Shown one piece after another: positions 45,302-56,871 of a DNA stretch of 64,000 nt. The stretch lies in assembly GCA_934193515.1 (NCBI GenBank), contig CAKPVJ010000001.1:1-64000 (forward strand), read 5' to 3'. The position numbers and the translations under genes are program-made. Position 1 is the stretch's first letter; every line of letters begins with the position of its first letter. Origin of the DNA: an uncultured Megasphaera sp. (GTDB lineage Bacteria > Bacillota > Negativicutes > Veillonellales > Megasphaeraceae). Below the pieces are notes generated by a model that worked only from the letters and a program-made list of their open reading frames with translations, made no database searches and was not told where the DNA came from.

Positions 45302-45688
45302 TTAATGATTTGCTTTTGCTTCGACTTTTTCCAGCACATCATTGGCCATGCGGGCTCTTCCTTTGATGATGTTGTTGCCGTCTTTGATGGATTCCGGATA
45401 AAAACTGCTCTTATATTTGCTCTTTTTTGTTTTGGTAACCATTTCTTTCAACTGAATGGTCTGGTCATCGACATTGTAAACATATTTGCAGTAATCCGTC
45501 GTATCGCCTGCTGTTTCTACGGTTTTAAAGGTCAGTACCTTTCGTCCCATATCAAAGGTAATTTGAGCCGAATTCATATCAATGGCTATATGTTTATTAT
45601 ACTGCCACATATTGTCCTTTGCAGCAAATGCTGTTGCGGAAATTGCTAGCGTCATTGCTAAAGTCAACACTATCTTTTTTGCTTTCAC
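45302..45688 (-). CDS. Small exported protein of unknown function
   Basis: A 128-residue protein with a clear Sec signal peptide (KKIVLTLAMTLAISATAFA, cut after AFA). The mature part is short and beta-rich (AIDMNSAQITFDMGRKVLTF, CKYVYNVDDQTIQLKEMV). I do not recognise the family. I chose GTG 45688 because GGGTGG lies upstream and the signal peptide then begins properly; the longer frame from 45730 would hide it. It follows the atp operon terminator on the opposite side, so it is probably transcribed alone. Confidence 0.65.
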   Translation of the reverse strand: MKAKKIVLTLAMTLAISATAFAAKDNMWQYNKHIAIDMNSAQITFDMGRKVLTFKTVETAGDTTDYCKYVYNVDDQTIQLKEMVTKTKKSKYKSSFYPESIKDGNNIIKGRARMANDVLEKVEAKANH

Positions 45689-45773
45689 GTGTATACACCA
45701 CCCTTTACTTTCAATACGCTGTGGCTTCATTATATCATGGATACCGCCAAAAAAGAAGATTTTCCATCGATAA

Positions 45774-45807
45774 AAAACAGCTTTGCCTTATAAGACAAAG
45801 CTGTTTT
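45774..45807 (-). terminator. Terminator of the ATP synthase operon
   Basis: AAAACAGCTTTG (45774-45785) pairs perfectly with CAAAGCTGTTTT (45796-45807) around a 10-base loop, directly after atpC. On the minus strand a T-run follows. Confidence 0.9.
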
Positions 45808-45826
45808 CTGCCTGCGTAGATGCTGC

Positions 45827-46249
45827 TTATCTACTGCCGTATTCTTTGGCTACATGCAAACGGCACAATGCTCGTTTCATAGCCAGATTGGCTCGTTCTA
45901 CGTCAATATCGCCATGGTTGTTATGAAGTCTTTTTTCTGCTCGATCTTTTGCAGACTGAGCGCGTTTGACATCAATCGCCTGCGGCAATTCGGCGGCCGG
46001 GGAGATAACTGTCATCTTGTTGCCGTTGACTTCCAAAAAGCCGGAAGCAACAGAAACACATTTCCGACGACCGTCTTTGTCATAGAAAAGCGGTGCAATG
46101 CTCAAAGATGCGATAAGCGGCGCATGATTCGGCATAATGCCCAAATCGCCGTCTAATGCCCGAACTAAGACAAACTCTACATCTTCCTGCAGTACAGCAG
46201 CATCAGGTGTAATGACTTCCAGATGGATAGTCTTTCCTTTTTCTGCCAT
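45827..46249 (-). CDS. atpC: F-type ATP synthase epsilon subunit
   Basis: A 140-residue protein with the N-terminal beta-barrel (IHLEVITPDAAVLQEDVEFV, DGDLGIMPNHAPLIASLSI) and a C-terminal helical hairpin (AKDRAEKRLHNNHGDIDVER). It forms the central stalk with gamma and can inhibit hydrolysis. Last gene of the operon, 3 bases after atpD. Confidence 0.93.
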   Translation of the reverse strand: MAEKGKTIHLEVITPDAAVLQEDVEFVLVRALDGDLGIMPNHAPLIASLSIAPLFYDKDGRRKCVSVASGFLEVNGNKMTVISPAAELPQAIDVKRAQSAKDRAEKRLHNNHGDIDVERANLAMKRALCRLHVAKEYGSR

Positions 46250-46252
46250 AGC

Positions 46253-47692
<1,440 letters not shown>

Positions 47693-47716
47693 CTAGTTTT
47701 CCAATCCAATGCGCGA

Positions 47717-48580
47717 TTATTGGAGGGCATTGGCACCGCTGACGATTTCCGTCAGTTCGTTTGTAATACCAGCCTGACGAACTTTATTGTAATGAACCGT
47801 AAGTTTGTCAATGAGTTCACCTGCGTTGTCCGTAGCAGACGTCATAGCCGTCATGCGGGCACCGAGTTCACTCGCTGCTGACTGGAGCAGGCTGTTGTAT
47901 ACAACCATATCTAAGTACTGCGGCAAAATCGATTCCAATACCTGCTGCGGATTTGGCGCAAACAGATATTCTTCTTTCGGTCCTGTCGTTTTATCTTCGG
48001 CTTTTGGCGTAATAGGCAGCATTTTAACTGTCTGTACTTCTTGCGATAACGCAGATTTAAAGTGTGTATAAATAATATACACTTCATCTACTTCACCAGC
48101 CAGGAATTTTTCTACCGCCAAGTGGGCAATGCGCTGGGCATGAACGAGCTGCGGCTTATCGGAAAACCCGCTCCATTTTTTGTCCGGCACTATACGGAGA
48201 TGTTTTAAATATTCAGCAGGCTTACGGCCTGTAACTAAAAGGCATGACGCATCGCGGGGTTTGTCTTTGAGGACAGCTACCATTGCTTTATTGACATTGG
48301 AGTTAAATGCCCCGGCCAACCCTTTATCTGAACCCACAATGATATAACATACTTTTTTTACTTCATCATGCGGCTGAAACAACGCAATGCCATCTCCTGC
48401 TGCGGCTGCCGATAAGCGCTGCAGCATCCCTTCAATTTTTTCAGTATAAGGCGCCGTTGCCAACGCCCGGTCCTGTGCACGGCGCAGTCGTACGGAGGAT
48501 ACCATCTTCATGGCCTTAGTAATCTGCTGGGTATTTGTAACGGACTTTATCCGTCTATTGATTTCGCGTGCACTCGGCAT
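47717..48580 (-). CDS. atpG: F-type ATP synthase gamma subunit
   Basis: A 287-residue subunit. The N-terminal coiled-coil helix (REINRRIKSVTNTQQITKAM) and the C-terminal helix (ASELGARMTAMTSATDNAGE...YNKVRQAGITNELTEIVSGA) form the rotating shaft. It is followed by atpD 45 bases on. Confidence 0.95.
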   Translation of the reverse strand: MPSAREINRRIKSVTNTQQITKAMKMVSSVRLRRAQDRALATAPYTEKIEGMLQRLSAAAAGDGIALFQPHDEVKKVCYIIVGSDKGLAGAFNSNVNKAMVAVLKDKPRDASCLLVTGRKPAEYLKHLRIVPDKKWSGFSDKPQLVHAQRIAHLAVEKFLAGEVDEVYIIYTHFKSALSQEVQTVKMLPITPKAEDKTTGPKEEYLFAPNPQQVLESILPQYLDMVVYNSLLQSAASELGARMTAMTSATDNAGELIDKLTVHYNKVRQAGITNELTEIVSGANALQ

Positions 48581-48583
48581 AGG

Positions 48584-50119
48584 TTATTCCTCCTCTTTAA
48601 TCAGTTCATGAGAAGCGCCATACTGCTTCGTATATTCACCAATTGCTTTCTGGAGGGTTGCTTCTGCATCTTTACCGAGTTCCTTCGTCGATTTAATGCT
48701 TTCGCCGACTTCCGGATAATTGGCATGCATAAATTTAATAAACCCATCAGCAAACTGCGTTACTTCGGCAACCTGAACCGGCATGAGGTAATTTTTAACA
48801 GCCAAGTAAATCTGCATAACCTGGTCTTCAACCGGCATCGGCTGATACTGCGGCTGAATCAAAAGCTGCATGGTCCGTTCCCCTTTGTCGATTTGGGCTT
48901 TAGTGCTCTTATCCAGGTCTGAACCAAACTGTGCAAAGGCAGCCAATTCACGGTACTGTGCCAAGTCCAAACGCAGTGTACCGGCAATCTTCTTCATGGC
49001 TTTAATCTGTGCGGACCCGCCAACACGGGATACGGATAAGCCAACGTTGATAGCCGGACGAATGCCGGAGTTAAACGCTTCTGTTTCCAAGAAAATCTGA
49101 CCGTCTGTAATAGAAATAACATTGGTCGGAATATATGCAGATAAGTCGCCAGCCAGCGTTTCAATAATCGGAAGGGCTGTAATGGAGCCGCCGCCTAATT
49201 CGTCGGACAGTTTGGCAGCACGTTCCAAAAGACGGGAATGTAAGTAAAATACATCGCCCGGATAAGCTTCACGTCCTGGTGGACGACGAAGAAGCAAACT
49301 CATAGCACGATATGCCTGTGCATGTTTGGACAAATCATCATATACGCAAAGTACGTCTTTGCCTTTGTGCATAAAATATTCACCCATGGATACACCGGAA
49401 TACGGTGCCAAATACTGAAGCGGTGCACCGTCAGACGCAGTAGCTGCGACAACGATAGTATACGCCATAGCACCATGTTCTTCCAGTGTACGTACAACCC
49501 GCGCAACCGTAGAAGCTTTCTGGCCGATAGCTACGTATACACAAATAACGCCGCTGTCTTTCTGATTTAAAATCGTATCAATTGCAATAGCCGTTTTACC
49601 AGTGCCGCGGTCGCCAATGATTAATTCACGCTGCCCGCGTCCGATTGGTACCATGGAGTCAATGGATTTCAAACCTGTCTGCAGTGGTACTTTAACTGGC
49701 TGGCGGTCAGCGATACCAGAAGCTTTGATTTCTACAAGGCGTGATTCTGTTGTTTTAATTTCGCCTTTTCCGTCAATCGGTGCCCCCAATGGATTTACAA
49801 CACGGCCGATAATATTGTCACCTACAGGCACACGCATAACACGTCCTGTACGGCGGACCGTATCGCCTTCTTTAATTAATGAATCGTTGCCGAGCAATAC
49901 AGCACCGACATTATCTTCTTCCAAGTTCAAGGCCAGTCCATATACACCATGGGGCAATTCCAGCAATTCCCCAGCCATGGCCTTGTCCAAACCGTAAATG
50001 TGGGCAATGCCGTCCCCGACTTCCAGAACGGTGCCGACATCATCGACATTCATTTCCACATTATAATCTTCGATTTGTTTTTTGATTATAGCCGTAATTT
50101 CTTCTGGCTTCATTTTCAT
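48584..50119 (-). CDS. atpA: F-type ATP synthase alpha subunit
   Basis: A 511-residue non-catalytic nucleotide-binding subunit. P-loop [20 protein letters not shown], the [16 protein letters not shown] block, and the arginine finger region [20 protein letters not shown] are present. Its ATG overlaps the atpH stop by one base (TAATG); a second ATG two codons in is an alternative start. Confidence 0.98.
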   Translation of the reverse strand: MKMKPEEITAIIKKQIEDYNVEMNVDDVGTVLEVGDGIAHIYGLDKAMAGELLELPHGVYGLALNLEEDNVGAVLLGNDSLIKEGDTVRRTGRVMRVPVGDNIIGRVVNPLGAPIDGKGEIKTTESRLVEIKASGIADRQPVKVPLQTGLKSIDSMVPIGRGQRELIIGDRGTGKTAIAIDTILNQKDSGVICVYVAIGQKASTVARVVRTLEEHGAMAYTIVVAATASDGAPLQYLAPYSGVSMGEYFMHKGKDVLCVYDDLSKHAQAYRAMSLLLRRPPGREAYPGDVFYLHSRLLERAAKLSDELGGGSITALPIIETLAGDLSAYIPTNVISITDGQIFLETEAFNSGIRPAINVGLSVSRVGGSAQIKAMKKIAGTLRLDLAQYRELAAFAQFGSDLDKSTKAQIDKGERTMQLLIQPQYQPMPVEDQVMQIYLAVKNYLMPVQVAEVTQFADGFIKFMHANYPEVGESIKSTKELGKDAEATLQKAIGEYTKQYGASHELIKEEE

Positions 50120-50685
50120 TATTCGTCCGTCACCCCATTCATTGCGTCATTCTGTAAAAGCGCATGCTGCATATCATGCAGCTGCCGTTCCAGACTGCCG
50201 TCTATTAATCTGTCGCCAATCTGAATGACCATGCCGCCAATAATAGACGGATCAATATAGTAAAGCAGTTCTATCTTCTTGCCTGTCAGTTTTTCCAAGT
50301 TAACACGCAGCTGTGCTTCTTCTGCTGCCGTCAACTTTTTGACAATGCGTACTTTTGCCACTTCGATATGCTGCGCCCGGCGGGCCAAATCGATAAACCC
50401 GTCAATAGCCAGCAGCAACGCTGCTTCGCGGCGTCTGTCGATCATGACATATATAAACTGCAGTACCAACGGCGACACGTCATCCGCAAAGACTTCTTTT
50501 ACCGTTTGTTTTTTAGACTGCGGCGGTACAAGAGGATGATTCAAAAATTTCCAAAAATCTGGATTTTCTTGAAACGTATCCCGTACTTTTTTCAGTTCTG
50601 TCCCAAATTCTTCAAGCTTTTTTTGTTCGCTGGCAATGTCAAACATCGCCTGGCTGTATTTGCTGTAAATTGTTTCGGGTATCAT
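50119..50685 (-). CDS. atpH: F-type ATP synthase delta subunit
   Basis: A 188-residue peripheral-stalk protein. The N-terminal helical domain ([20 protein letters not shown]) and the C-terminal [20 protein letters not shown] / [20 protein letters not shown] signature match OSCP/delta. It links the b subunit to the alpha-beta head. Confidence 0.93.
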   Translation of the reverse strand: MIPETIYSKYSQAMFDIASEQKKLEEFGTELKKVRDTFQENPDFWKFLNHPLVPPQSKKQTVKEVFADDVSPLVLQFIYVMIDRRREAALLLAIDGFIDLARRAQHIEVAKVRIVKKLTAAEEAQLRVNLEKLTGKKIELLYYIDPSIIGGMVIQIGDRLIDGSLERQLHDMQHALLQNDAMNGVTDE

Positions 50686-50689
50686 ACGA

Positions 50690-51190
50690 TCAGTTCCCCT
50701 TTATGCGGTTATTCGTTTGGAGCTGATTAATACATTCCGCAACCAGTTTTGCGTTCATGTCTGTATCCATGTTCTTTTTAAGTAGTTTTTCTGCTACAGC
50801 CATAGACAGTGTTACTACTTCTTTACGCATTTCTCTGATAGCGGCTTCCCGTTCATTAGCAATTTCCGTCTGGGCTATTTGTTTTTCCCGGGCGATTTGC
50901 GCACGAATTGCATCAAGCTGTGCCTGTGCTTCTTTGTCAGCCTGTTTGACTGCTTTATCTACAATAGCCTGGGCTTTTGCCTGCGCATCACGAATTTGTG
51001 CTTCATAATCAGCTTTCAATTTGTCAGCATCTTGGCGGGCTTTTGCGGCTTCATCCAAATCACTGGCAATCTTATTGCGCCGTTCTTCCAACACTTTTAA
51101 CAGCGGCTTATACGCAAATTTCGCCAAAATAGCTACCAAGATAAAGAAGTTGATAAATTGGAACAGCAAGGTACCATTTAAACTAACCAA
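50690..51190 (-). CDS. atpF: F-type ATP synthase b subunit
   Basis: A 166-residue protein with an N-terminal membrane helix (LLFQFINFFILVAILAKFAY) and a long Ala/Glu/Lys-rich coiled coil (LDEAAKARQDADKLKADYEA and on) that forms the peripheral stalk. It lies between atpE and atpH. Confidence 0.93.
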   Translation of the reverse strand: MVSLNGTLLFQFINFFILVAILAKFAYKPLLKVLEERRNKIASDLDEAAKARQDADKLKADYEAQIRDAQAKAQAIVDKAVKQADKEAQAQLDAIRAQIAREKQIAQTEIANEREAAIREMRKEVVTLSMAVAEKLLKKNMDTDMNAKLVAECINQLQTNNRIKGN

Positions 51191-51235
51191 TGTACTTCCC
51201 TCCCCGGCTGTAATGGATCATCCATTTCATAAAAA

Positions 51236-51493
51236 TTAAAGCAGGCTGACGAACGGATTGGCAAATACCAATACAATAGCGATAACAGCTGCAATAATAG
51301 GCATGGATTCAATCAAGCCGATAGAGATAAGCATATTAACCAACAGTTTGCCGCCCATTTCCGGCTGACGTGCTGTACCTTCCAACATTTTAGATGCTGC
51401 GTGACCATCACCAATTGCAGCACCAAGAGCTGCCAAACCAACGCCTAAGCAAGCGCCAAAGGCTGATAATGCTAATACGAGTGCTTTTTCCAT
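51236..51493 (-). CDS. atpE: F-type ATP synthase c subunit
   Basis: An 85-residue hairpin of two membrane helices joined by the polar loop ARQPEMGGK. The ion-binding glutamate is in GLIESMPIIAAV. In the first helix the position that is Gln in Na+-binding rings is Asp here (AAIGDGHAA), so a proton-type ring is more likely; this cannot be settled by eye. I chose ATG 51493 because AGGAGG lies upstream; the longer frame from 51529 would add a charged extension. Confidence 0.95.
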   Translation of the reverse strand: MEKALVLALSAFGACLGVGLAALGAAIGDGHAASKMLEGTARQPEMGGKLLVNMLISIGLIESMPIIAAVIAIVLVFANPFVSLL

Positions 51494-51535
51494 AATAAAT
51501 GACCTCCTAAGTCTGCGTAAATAGTACACCCATCT

Positions 51536-52207
51536 CTAGTCTTCTGCAAAAGACGGTGCCAAGTACGATGTTGTCAAAATGGTGAAAATAAATGCCTGAA
51601 TCAAACCGATAACCAAACTAAAAATAAGCCAAATAATCGGAATGCCTGCAGGTACAAGGAAATATAAGACTTCCAAGAGAATTTCTCCGGCCAGAATATT
51701 GCCAAAAAGACGGAAAGCCAACGTCAGCGGTTTTGTAATTTCTTCCATCAAATTAATAATGACAAACGGCGCGAAGGGTTTAAAAAAGTGTTTAAAATGC
51801 TTTTTGAATCCTTGGTTCTTTAGAGCCATAAAGTGAACCATAAAAGAAGAAACCAGAGCCAGTGCGACAGTCGTATTCAAATCATTGGTCGGTGATGCCA
51901 ATACATGAGGATTTGGCAGCAGTCCCAATTCATTTGCAAATAAAATGAACAAGAACATCGTTAAAAGCACCGATACAACTTGGCCGTATTTAGGTCCCAG
52001 CGTTTCCTTAAATTGATCCAGCAGGGATTCAATAATAATTTCCATGGCATTTTGCAGTCCGGACGGTACCAGAGAGCGTCCTCGTGTCGCTGCAACGGTT
52101 ACAATAATAACGAGTGCAGCTACCAGCCATGTCATCATCAGTGTATCCCAGTTTACATTCATTCCCAGGATTTGAACAACCAGATGATGCCCTGCGTGTA
52201 ACTCCAT
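51536..52207 (-). CDS. atpB: F-type ATP synthase a subunit
   Basis: A 223-residue membrane protein with five to six helices. The essential arginine lies in KPLTLAFRLFGNILAGEILL, and NELGLLPNPHVLASPTNDLN marks the family. It forms the ion half-channels against the c ring. Confidence 0.95.
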   Translation of the reverse strand: MELHAGHHLVVQILGMNVNWDTLMMTWLVAALVIIVTVAATRGRSLVPSGLQNAMEIIIESLLDQFKETLGPKYGQVVSVLLTMFLFILFANELGLLPNPHVLASPTNDLNTTVALALVSSFMVHFMALKNQGFKKHFKHFFKPFAPFVIINLMEEITKPLTLAFRLFGNILAGEILLEVLYFLVPAGIPIIWLIFSLVIGLIQAFIFTILTTSYLAPSFAED

Positions 52208-52224
52208 ACGCTATACCTCCTTTC

Positions 52225-52596
52225 CTACCTTCCCCGAACGTGCTTTCCTATGGCATCCGCAAAGATGATAACGCGATATGAAAAAATCCCTGCGACAGCA
52301 GCTCCAAAATGAATAACCGGAAACTGCAAAATGATGATGCACACTAAACAAATCATGAGCAACCGAAAAATTGCCCCGCCGCGGATGAAAGAAGCGGCTT
52401 GTTCAGGGGGTAAATTTATAGCCCGTGCGGACCGGCTGCTAAGCATCAGAAAATACACGATGTTTAAGCCGCTGCCGATACACCAGCCAAAAATGTACTG
52501 TTGACAGCCTACGGCGCCTAACACAGCCGCAACAATACAGGTCAACCCAATCAGCTTGATTATTGTTGTCTTTACATATTTCACTAGTTCTTCCAT
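52225..52596 (-). CDS. atpI: ATP synthase subunit I (AtpI-like)
   Basis: A 123-residue protein with four membrane helices (LIGLTCIVAAVLGAVGCQQY, FGWCIGSGLNIVYFLMLSSR and others). AtpI proteins help assemble the c ring. Its ATG follows the atpZ stop directly (TAAATG). Confidence 0.8.
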   Translation of the reverse strand: MEELVKYVKTTIIKLIGLTCIVAAVLGAVGCQQYIFGWCIGSGLNIVYFLMLSSRSARAINLPPEQAASFIRGGAIFRLLMICLVCIIILQFPVIHFGAAVAGIFSYRVIIFADAIGKHVRGR

Positions 52597-52887
52597 TTAT
52601 TTGTCCTCAACGTCTTTCTTATGCGCAGACGGCTGACGATTCATATAGGCCATGGTCCTTTTATACAAAGACCAAAAGCCGCTTATCGTCCCTAACAGAG
52701 AAAAAATAATAATTCCCCACGGAGACGTTGCCAAATACTCATCAATAACACGTCCTAAAAAAACGCCAACAAAAATACAAACAAACAGTGTCAATCCCAG
52801 CGAGCCTGCCGTGACAACCAGATTCATAAGCTCCATGCGGTTTAATGAACTACCAGACGAATTCGTACGTTGTCTTCTCTCCCTCAT
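52597..52887 (-). CDS. atpZ: AtpZ/AtpI-family small membrane protein
   Basis: A 96-residue protein with two membrane helices (VVTAGSLGLTLFVCIFVGVF and WGIIIFSLLGTISGFWSLYK) flanked by basic ends, as in the AtpZ family that accompanies F-type ATPases and is suggested to take part in Mg2+ or Ca2+ movement. First gene of the operon, with GGGAGGTG upstream of the ATG. Confidence 0.82.
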   Translation of the reverse strand: MRERRQRTNSSGSSLNRMELMNLVVTAGSLGLTLFVCIFVGVFLGRVIDEYLATSPWGIIIFSLLGTISGFWSLYKRTMAYMNRQPSAHKKDVEDK

Positions 52888-52973
52888 AAAGACACCTCCC
52901 GGTTTCTTCTGATAGCTTTTTTAGTACCAAAGACGAATAGTACCTATACATAACTTTCATCTTTGATAGTGCT

Positions 52974-53002
52974 ATCTTAGCACACCGAAATAGTAAAATC
53001 AA
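52974..53002 (-). promoter_or_regulatory. Promoter of the ATP synthase operon
   Basis: On the minus strand TTGATT (53002-52997), 17 bases, then TGC-TAAGAT (extended -10, 52979-52974). It lies about 90 bases upstream of atpZ. Confidence 0.8.
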
Positions 53003-53150
53003 TGCTTGATTTTTATAAAATATATGTTGTAAAACTATCGATTTCCAGGTGTATTTTTTCACAATAAATACTATGAATTTCTGTGAAAATTATCCCAAAC
53101 TTTACCTTTATTTTATCTCGCTTGCTCATAATGCGCAATAGGCAGCGCAT

Positions 53151-53186
53151 AAAAAGATACAATCCATGCCTAAACGACATGGATTG
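53151..53186 (-). terminator. Terminator after wecB
   Basis: CAATCCATG (53160-53168) pairs with CATGGATTG (53178-53186); on the minus strand TATCTTTTT follows. Confidence 0.75.
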
Positions 53187-53219
53187 CAGTATAGATTCTA
53201 TATTTAGTTATAGCAAAAT

Positions 53220-54371
53220 TCAGTCCAAGCAAAATTCTTCAGGGACTTCTTTTTTGCCGCCAAACGTATGAAGAATAGCTTGTACAATACGCTGGGAAGC
53301 CTTGCCGTCCCCATAGGGATTGACAGCCATGCTCATCGCGTTGTATGCGTCTTTATCGGTAAGAAGACGCTTTGTTTCTTCATACACGACATCCTTGTCG
53401 GTCCCAATCAGTCGTACAGTTCCTGCTGCGACGGCTTCCGGCCGTTCTGTCGTATCCCGCAGTACCAAAACAGGTTTTCCCAAGGACGGCGCTTCTTCCT
53501 GAATGCCGCCGGAATCTGTCAAAACCAAGCTGCTTAAGCTCATCAAATTGGCAAATGGTTCATATTCCATCGGGTCGATTAAGTGAATACGATCTACACC
53601 TGCTAATTCTTCTTCAACGACTTTACGTACCAACGGATTACGATGTACAGGAAAAACGATTTCTGTATCCGGAATTTCATCAATAATTCGCCGCAGCGCT
53701 TTATAAATATGACGCATCGGTTCGCCTAAATTTTCTCTGCGGTGCGTAGTCAGCAAAATAATTCGATGATGTTTAAAATCTACAGTACGCAGCGCATCAT
53801 CTTCAAAGTCATATTCGCCGGCAACGGTCGTCATGAGGGCATCAATAACCGTATTGCCTGTCACATAAATTTTTTCCGGCGCCACATGTTCCTGCAGCAA
53901 ATTTTGCTTGGCCGTAGGCGTCGGCGCAAAATGAATGGCAGCGATGGCCCCGGTCAATTTACGATTCATTTCTTCAGGAAACGGTGAATAGATATTGCCG
54001 GTACGCAAGCCCGCTTCTACGTGGCCGACGGGAATCTGCTGATAATACGCCGCCAATGCGCCGGCAAACGTCGTCGTCGTATCGCCGTGCACAAGCACCA
54101 AATCAGGCTTTTCTGCTTCCAGCACCTTCTTCAGTCCTAACAAGGCTTTAGTAGTAATATCGTACAAGGTCTGTCCTTGTGACATAATATCCAAATCATA
54201 ATCCGGCTTAATGTGAAACAGCTGCAGTACTTGGTCGAGCATTTGCCGATGCTGTGCCGTAACGGCGACAATCGTTTGAATTTCATCGCTGTGCTTTTTC
54301 AGCTCCAACACAACAGGTGCCATTTTGATAGCTTCCGGCCGCGTCCCAAAAACGGTCATAACTTTTATCAT
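53220..54371 (-). CDS. wecB: UDP-N-acetylglucosamine 2-epimerase (non-hydrolysing)
   Basis: A 383-residue GT-B-fold epimerase. The N-terminus MTVFGTRPEAIKMAPVVLEL, the catalytic region DLVLVHGDTTTTFAGALAAY and VGHVEAGLRTGN, and LTDSGGIQEEAPSLGKPVLV are typical. It makes UDP-ManNAc for surface polymers or enterobacterial-type antigens. I chose ATG 54371 because AGGAGG lies 7 bases upstream; a longer frame reaches 54455 but lacks a site. A terminator-like hairpin lies between it and the upstream transferase gene. Confidence 0.93.
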   Translation of the reverse strand: MIKVMTVFGTRPEAIKMAPVVLELKKHSDEIQTIVAVTAQHRQMLDQVLQLFHIKPDYDLDIMSQGQTLYDITTKALLGLKKVLEAEKPDLVLVHGDTTTTFAGALAAYYQQIPVGHVEAGLRTGNIYSPFPEEMNRKLTGAIAAIHFAPTPTAKQNLLQEHVAPEKIYVTGNTVIDALMTTVAGEYDFEDDALRTVDFKHHRIILLTTHRRENLGEPMRHIYKALRRIIDEIPDTEIVFPVHRNPLVRKVVEEELAGVDRIHLIDPMEYEPFANLMSLSSLVLTDSGGIQEEAPSLGKPVLVLRDTTERPEAVAAGTVRLIGTDKDVVYEETKRLLTDKDAYNAMSMAVNPYGDGKASQRIVQAILHTFGGKKEVPEEFCLD

Positions 54372-54387
54372 ACCTATTCCTCCTAAG

Positions 54388-54429
54388 AAAAAAACGATAC
54401 TACCCACATTATTTCTTGTGAGTAGTATC
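54388..54429 (-). terminator. Terminator-like hairpin between TagO-like gene and wecB
   Basis: GATACTACCCAC (54396-54407) pairs with GTGAGTAGTATC (54418-54429) with one mismatch; on the minus strand GTTTTTTTC follows. It overlaps the 3' end of the transferase gene and lies just before the wecB ribosome binding site, so it could limit read-through into wecB. Confidence 0.65.
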
Positions 54430-55461
54430 CGTCGTTGTTTTTCGTAATATACCAATGCGTTTCGCTGAATAAATGATTACAGCCAGCACGATTACTACTG
54501 TCACAATGCCTGTTTTATAGCCTACATTGGCCACAAAAAGCGCCACGACACCTAGTAAAACACTGACGCAGTACATCACCAATACAGCTTGCTTTTGTGT
54601 CATTCCCAACGCCAGCAGGCGATGATGCAAATGGCCTTTGTCAGGTTGGAAAATAGGCACACCACTCATCTTACGACGAATAATCGCAAACAAAGTATCC
54701 AAAATAGGAAGTCCCAATGCGATAACCGGTACGACAAGAGCTACGGTCGCCGCAGTCTTTACCAATCCCAGCACAGCCGCTACAGACAACGTATATCCCA
54801 AAAGCATGCTGCCTGTATCGCCCATAAAAATCTTTGCCGGATTAAAGTTATACTGCAAAAATCCCAAGGCAGCGCCGGCCATAGAAACGATAATCATCGC
54901 CGGCAATACCTGATTCATATTATAGGCCATTAAAAACATGGAAATAGACGCAATGAAGGCCACGCCTGCAGCCAGGCCATCCAGCCCGTCGATGAGGTTT
55001 ACCGTATTGGTAAACCCAATAATCCAGAAGATGGTAAGCGGCACAGCAATAATTTCCGGCAGGACGACCAGCGTACCAAAGGGATTCGTCAGCCATTCAA
55101 TTTGAATGCCAAAGGCAACGGGAATCGCAGCGGCAATAATCTGCCCTACCAGCTTTACCTTAGCCGGAATATTGCAGATATCATCCCAAATCCCCAACGC
55201 TACAATCGCTGTACAGCCCAGCAGCAGCCCCAGTAAATCATGACGAATTGGTACATTGCAGAATATAGCCGTTCCCACTACAGCCGCAACAAACCCAATA
55301 TAAATAGCCAGCCCGCCCAATCGCGGAATGACATGAGTATGTACCTTTCTGGCATTTGGTCTGTCAATAGCCCCTACCTTGATAGCCAGTTTTTTGACAC
55401 TGGGCGTCAACGCATAGGACACGATCAATGCGATCACAAACGGTACAAGATATTCAAGCAC
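54409..55461 (-). CDS. Undecaprenyl-phosphate GlcNAc-1-phosphate transferase (TagO/WecA-like)
   Basis: A 350-residue polytopic enzyme of the MraY/WecA group. Motifs: RPNARKVHTHVIPRLGGLAI, the Asp-rich ALGIWDDICNIPAKVKL, TNTVNLIDGLDGLAAG, FMGDTGSMLLGY, and the C-terminal histidine loop DKGHLHHRLL that distinguishes WecA/TagO from MraY. It starts surface polymer synthesis by loading the first sugar phosphate on undecaprenyl phosphate. GTG start, weak AGG site. It lies upstream of wecB and may supply the O-antigen genes at 6783-17133. Confidence 0.9.
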   Translation of the reverse strand: MLEYLVPFVIALIVSYALTPSVKKLAIKVGAIDRPNARKVHTHVIPRLGGLAIYIGFVAAVVGTAIFCNVPIRHDLLGLLLGCTAIVALGIWDDICNIPAKVKLVGQIIAAAIPVAFGIQIEWLTNPFGTLVVLPEIIAVPLTIFWIIGFTNTVNLIDGLDGLAAGVAFIASISMFLMAYNMNQVLPAMIIVSMAGAALGFLQYNFNPAKIFMGDTGSMLLGYTLSVAAVLGLVKTAATVALVVPVIALGLPILDTLFAIIRRKMSGVPIFQPDKGHLHHRLLALGMTQKQAVLVMYCVSVLLGVVALFVANVGYKTGIVTVVIVLAVIIYSAKRIGILRKTTTDTTHKK

Positions 55462-55501
55462 AACACACGCCTACTTTCCATTAAAAGTAACCAGATGCCG
55501 A

Positions 55502-56860
55502 TTAGTTGGTCAAACTGCGCATCGGTGCCGGAATCCGGCCGCCGCGTGCAATAAAGGCATCTGATTTATATGTATTGACGTTGATGATAGGACAATAGCC
55601 CAACAAACCGCCAAATTCAACAGTATCTCCCACATCTTTTCCCGGAACCGGAATAACGCGGACAGCTGTTGTTTTGTTATTAATCATACCAATCGCTGCT
55701 TCATCAGCAATAATAGCCGAAATCGTCGCAGCCGATGTATTTCCCGGAATGGCAATCATATCCAGGCCGACCGAGCAGACACACGTCATCGCTTCCAGTT
55801 TTTCCAAACTGAGGCTGCCGCGGCCTACAGCTTCCAGCATTCCTTTATCTTCACTGACTGGAATAAATGCGCCGGACAAACCGCCGACTCGAGAAGACGC
55901 CATCAAGCCGCCTTTTTTAACAGCGTCGTTTAATAACGCCAATGCCGCCGTCGTGCCATGGGCACCACAGCTTTCCAACCCCATTTCTTCCAAAATAGCC
56001 GCCACACTGTCCCCTACAGCCGGCGTCGGTGCCAACGATAAATCGATAATACCAAACGGTACATGCAGGCGCTTGGATGCTTCCATAGCGACCAGCTGAC
56101 CGACACGGGTAATCTTAAACGCCGTCTTTTTAATCGTTTCTGCGACTACATCAAAAGGCTGTCCCTTCACGGTTTCCAGGGATTTTTTGACAACACCGGG
56201 GCCGCTGACGCCCACGCTGACGCAGGAATCCCCATTAGTTACGCCATGAAAGGCACCGGCCATAAACGGATTGTCTTCTACAGCATTCGAAAAGACAACC
56301 AATTTGGCACATCCCAAGGCATCCTGTTCTTTCGTAAGTTCTGCCAGTTCTTTATAGACGCGGCCCATTTCTGCAACCGCATCCATATTGATGCCTGCTT
56401 TTGTCGAGCCGACAGCTACGGAGCTGCATACCAAATCCGTGCAGGCCAAGCTTTCTGCAATGGAATCAATCAAACGGCGGTCGCCGTCTGTAAATCCCCG
56501 TTCTACTAATGCAGAGAACCCGCCGATAAAATCAATGCCGATTTCTTTCGCTGCTTTGTCCAGCGTTTTGGCAATTTCTACATAATTTTTTAAATCACTG
56601 GCTCCTGCTACCAGACTAATCGGTGTAACCGACACACGTTTATTGATAATAGGAACGCCGAATTCTGCTCCAATCGCATTTCCTGTTTCTACGAGATGTT
56701 CCCCATATGACGTGATTTTGTCGTAGATATTGCGGCACAACGTCTTGCCGTCGCTGGAACAGCAATCCAGAAGACTAATCCCCATCGTAATGGTGCGGAC
56801 GTCCAGATTATTTTTTTGAATCATTTGATTCGTTTCAAGTACATCTTGGATTGTCAGCAT
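55502..56860 (-). CDS. PFL-family protein (DUF711/UPF0210)
   Basis: A 452-residue protein of the DUF711 family: [20 protein letters not shown] near the N-terminus, [20 protein letters not shown], and [17 protein letters not shown]. The function is not established. It follows an ACT-domain gene by 11 bases, a nearly invariant pair, suggesting control by a small ligand such as an amino acid. Confidence 0.92.
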   Translation of the reverse strand: MLTIQDVLETNQMIQKNNLDVRTITMGISLLDCCSSDGKTLCRNIYDKITSYGEHLVETGNAIGAEFGVPIINKRVSVTPISLVAGASDLKNYVEIAKTLDKAAKEIGIDFIGGFSALVERGFTDGDRRLIDSIAESLACTDLVCSSVAVGSTKAGINMDAVAEMGRVYKELAELTKEQDALGCAKLVVFSNAVEDNPFMAGAFHGVTNGDSCVSVGVSGPGVVKKSLETVKGQPFDVVAETIKKTAFKITRVGQLVAMEASKRLHVPFGIIDLSLAPTPAVGDSVAAILEEMGLESCGAHGTTAALALLNDAVKKGGLMASSRVGGLSGAFIPVSEDKGMLEAVGRGSLSLEKLEAMTCVCSVGLDMIAIPGNTSAATISAIIADEAAIGMINNKTTAVRVIPVPGKDVGDTVEFGGLLGYCPIINVNTYKSDAFIARGGRIPAPMRSLTN

Positions 56861-56871
56861 AATACGTCTCC

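Larger units (their letters stand above)
52888..53219. other. Gap between atp operon and wecB
   Basis: It contains the atp promoter and a leader of about 85 bases next to atpZ, then AT-rich DNA, then the terminator of wecB (53151-53186). No further gene was seen. Confidence 0.5.

Noticed and set aside
51236..51493. Sodium-type c ring of the ATP synthase
   Set aside because: The Gln usual in Na+ rings is Asp here and the helix-2 site reads ESMPI, so there is no positive sign of Na+ coupling.
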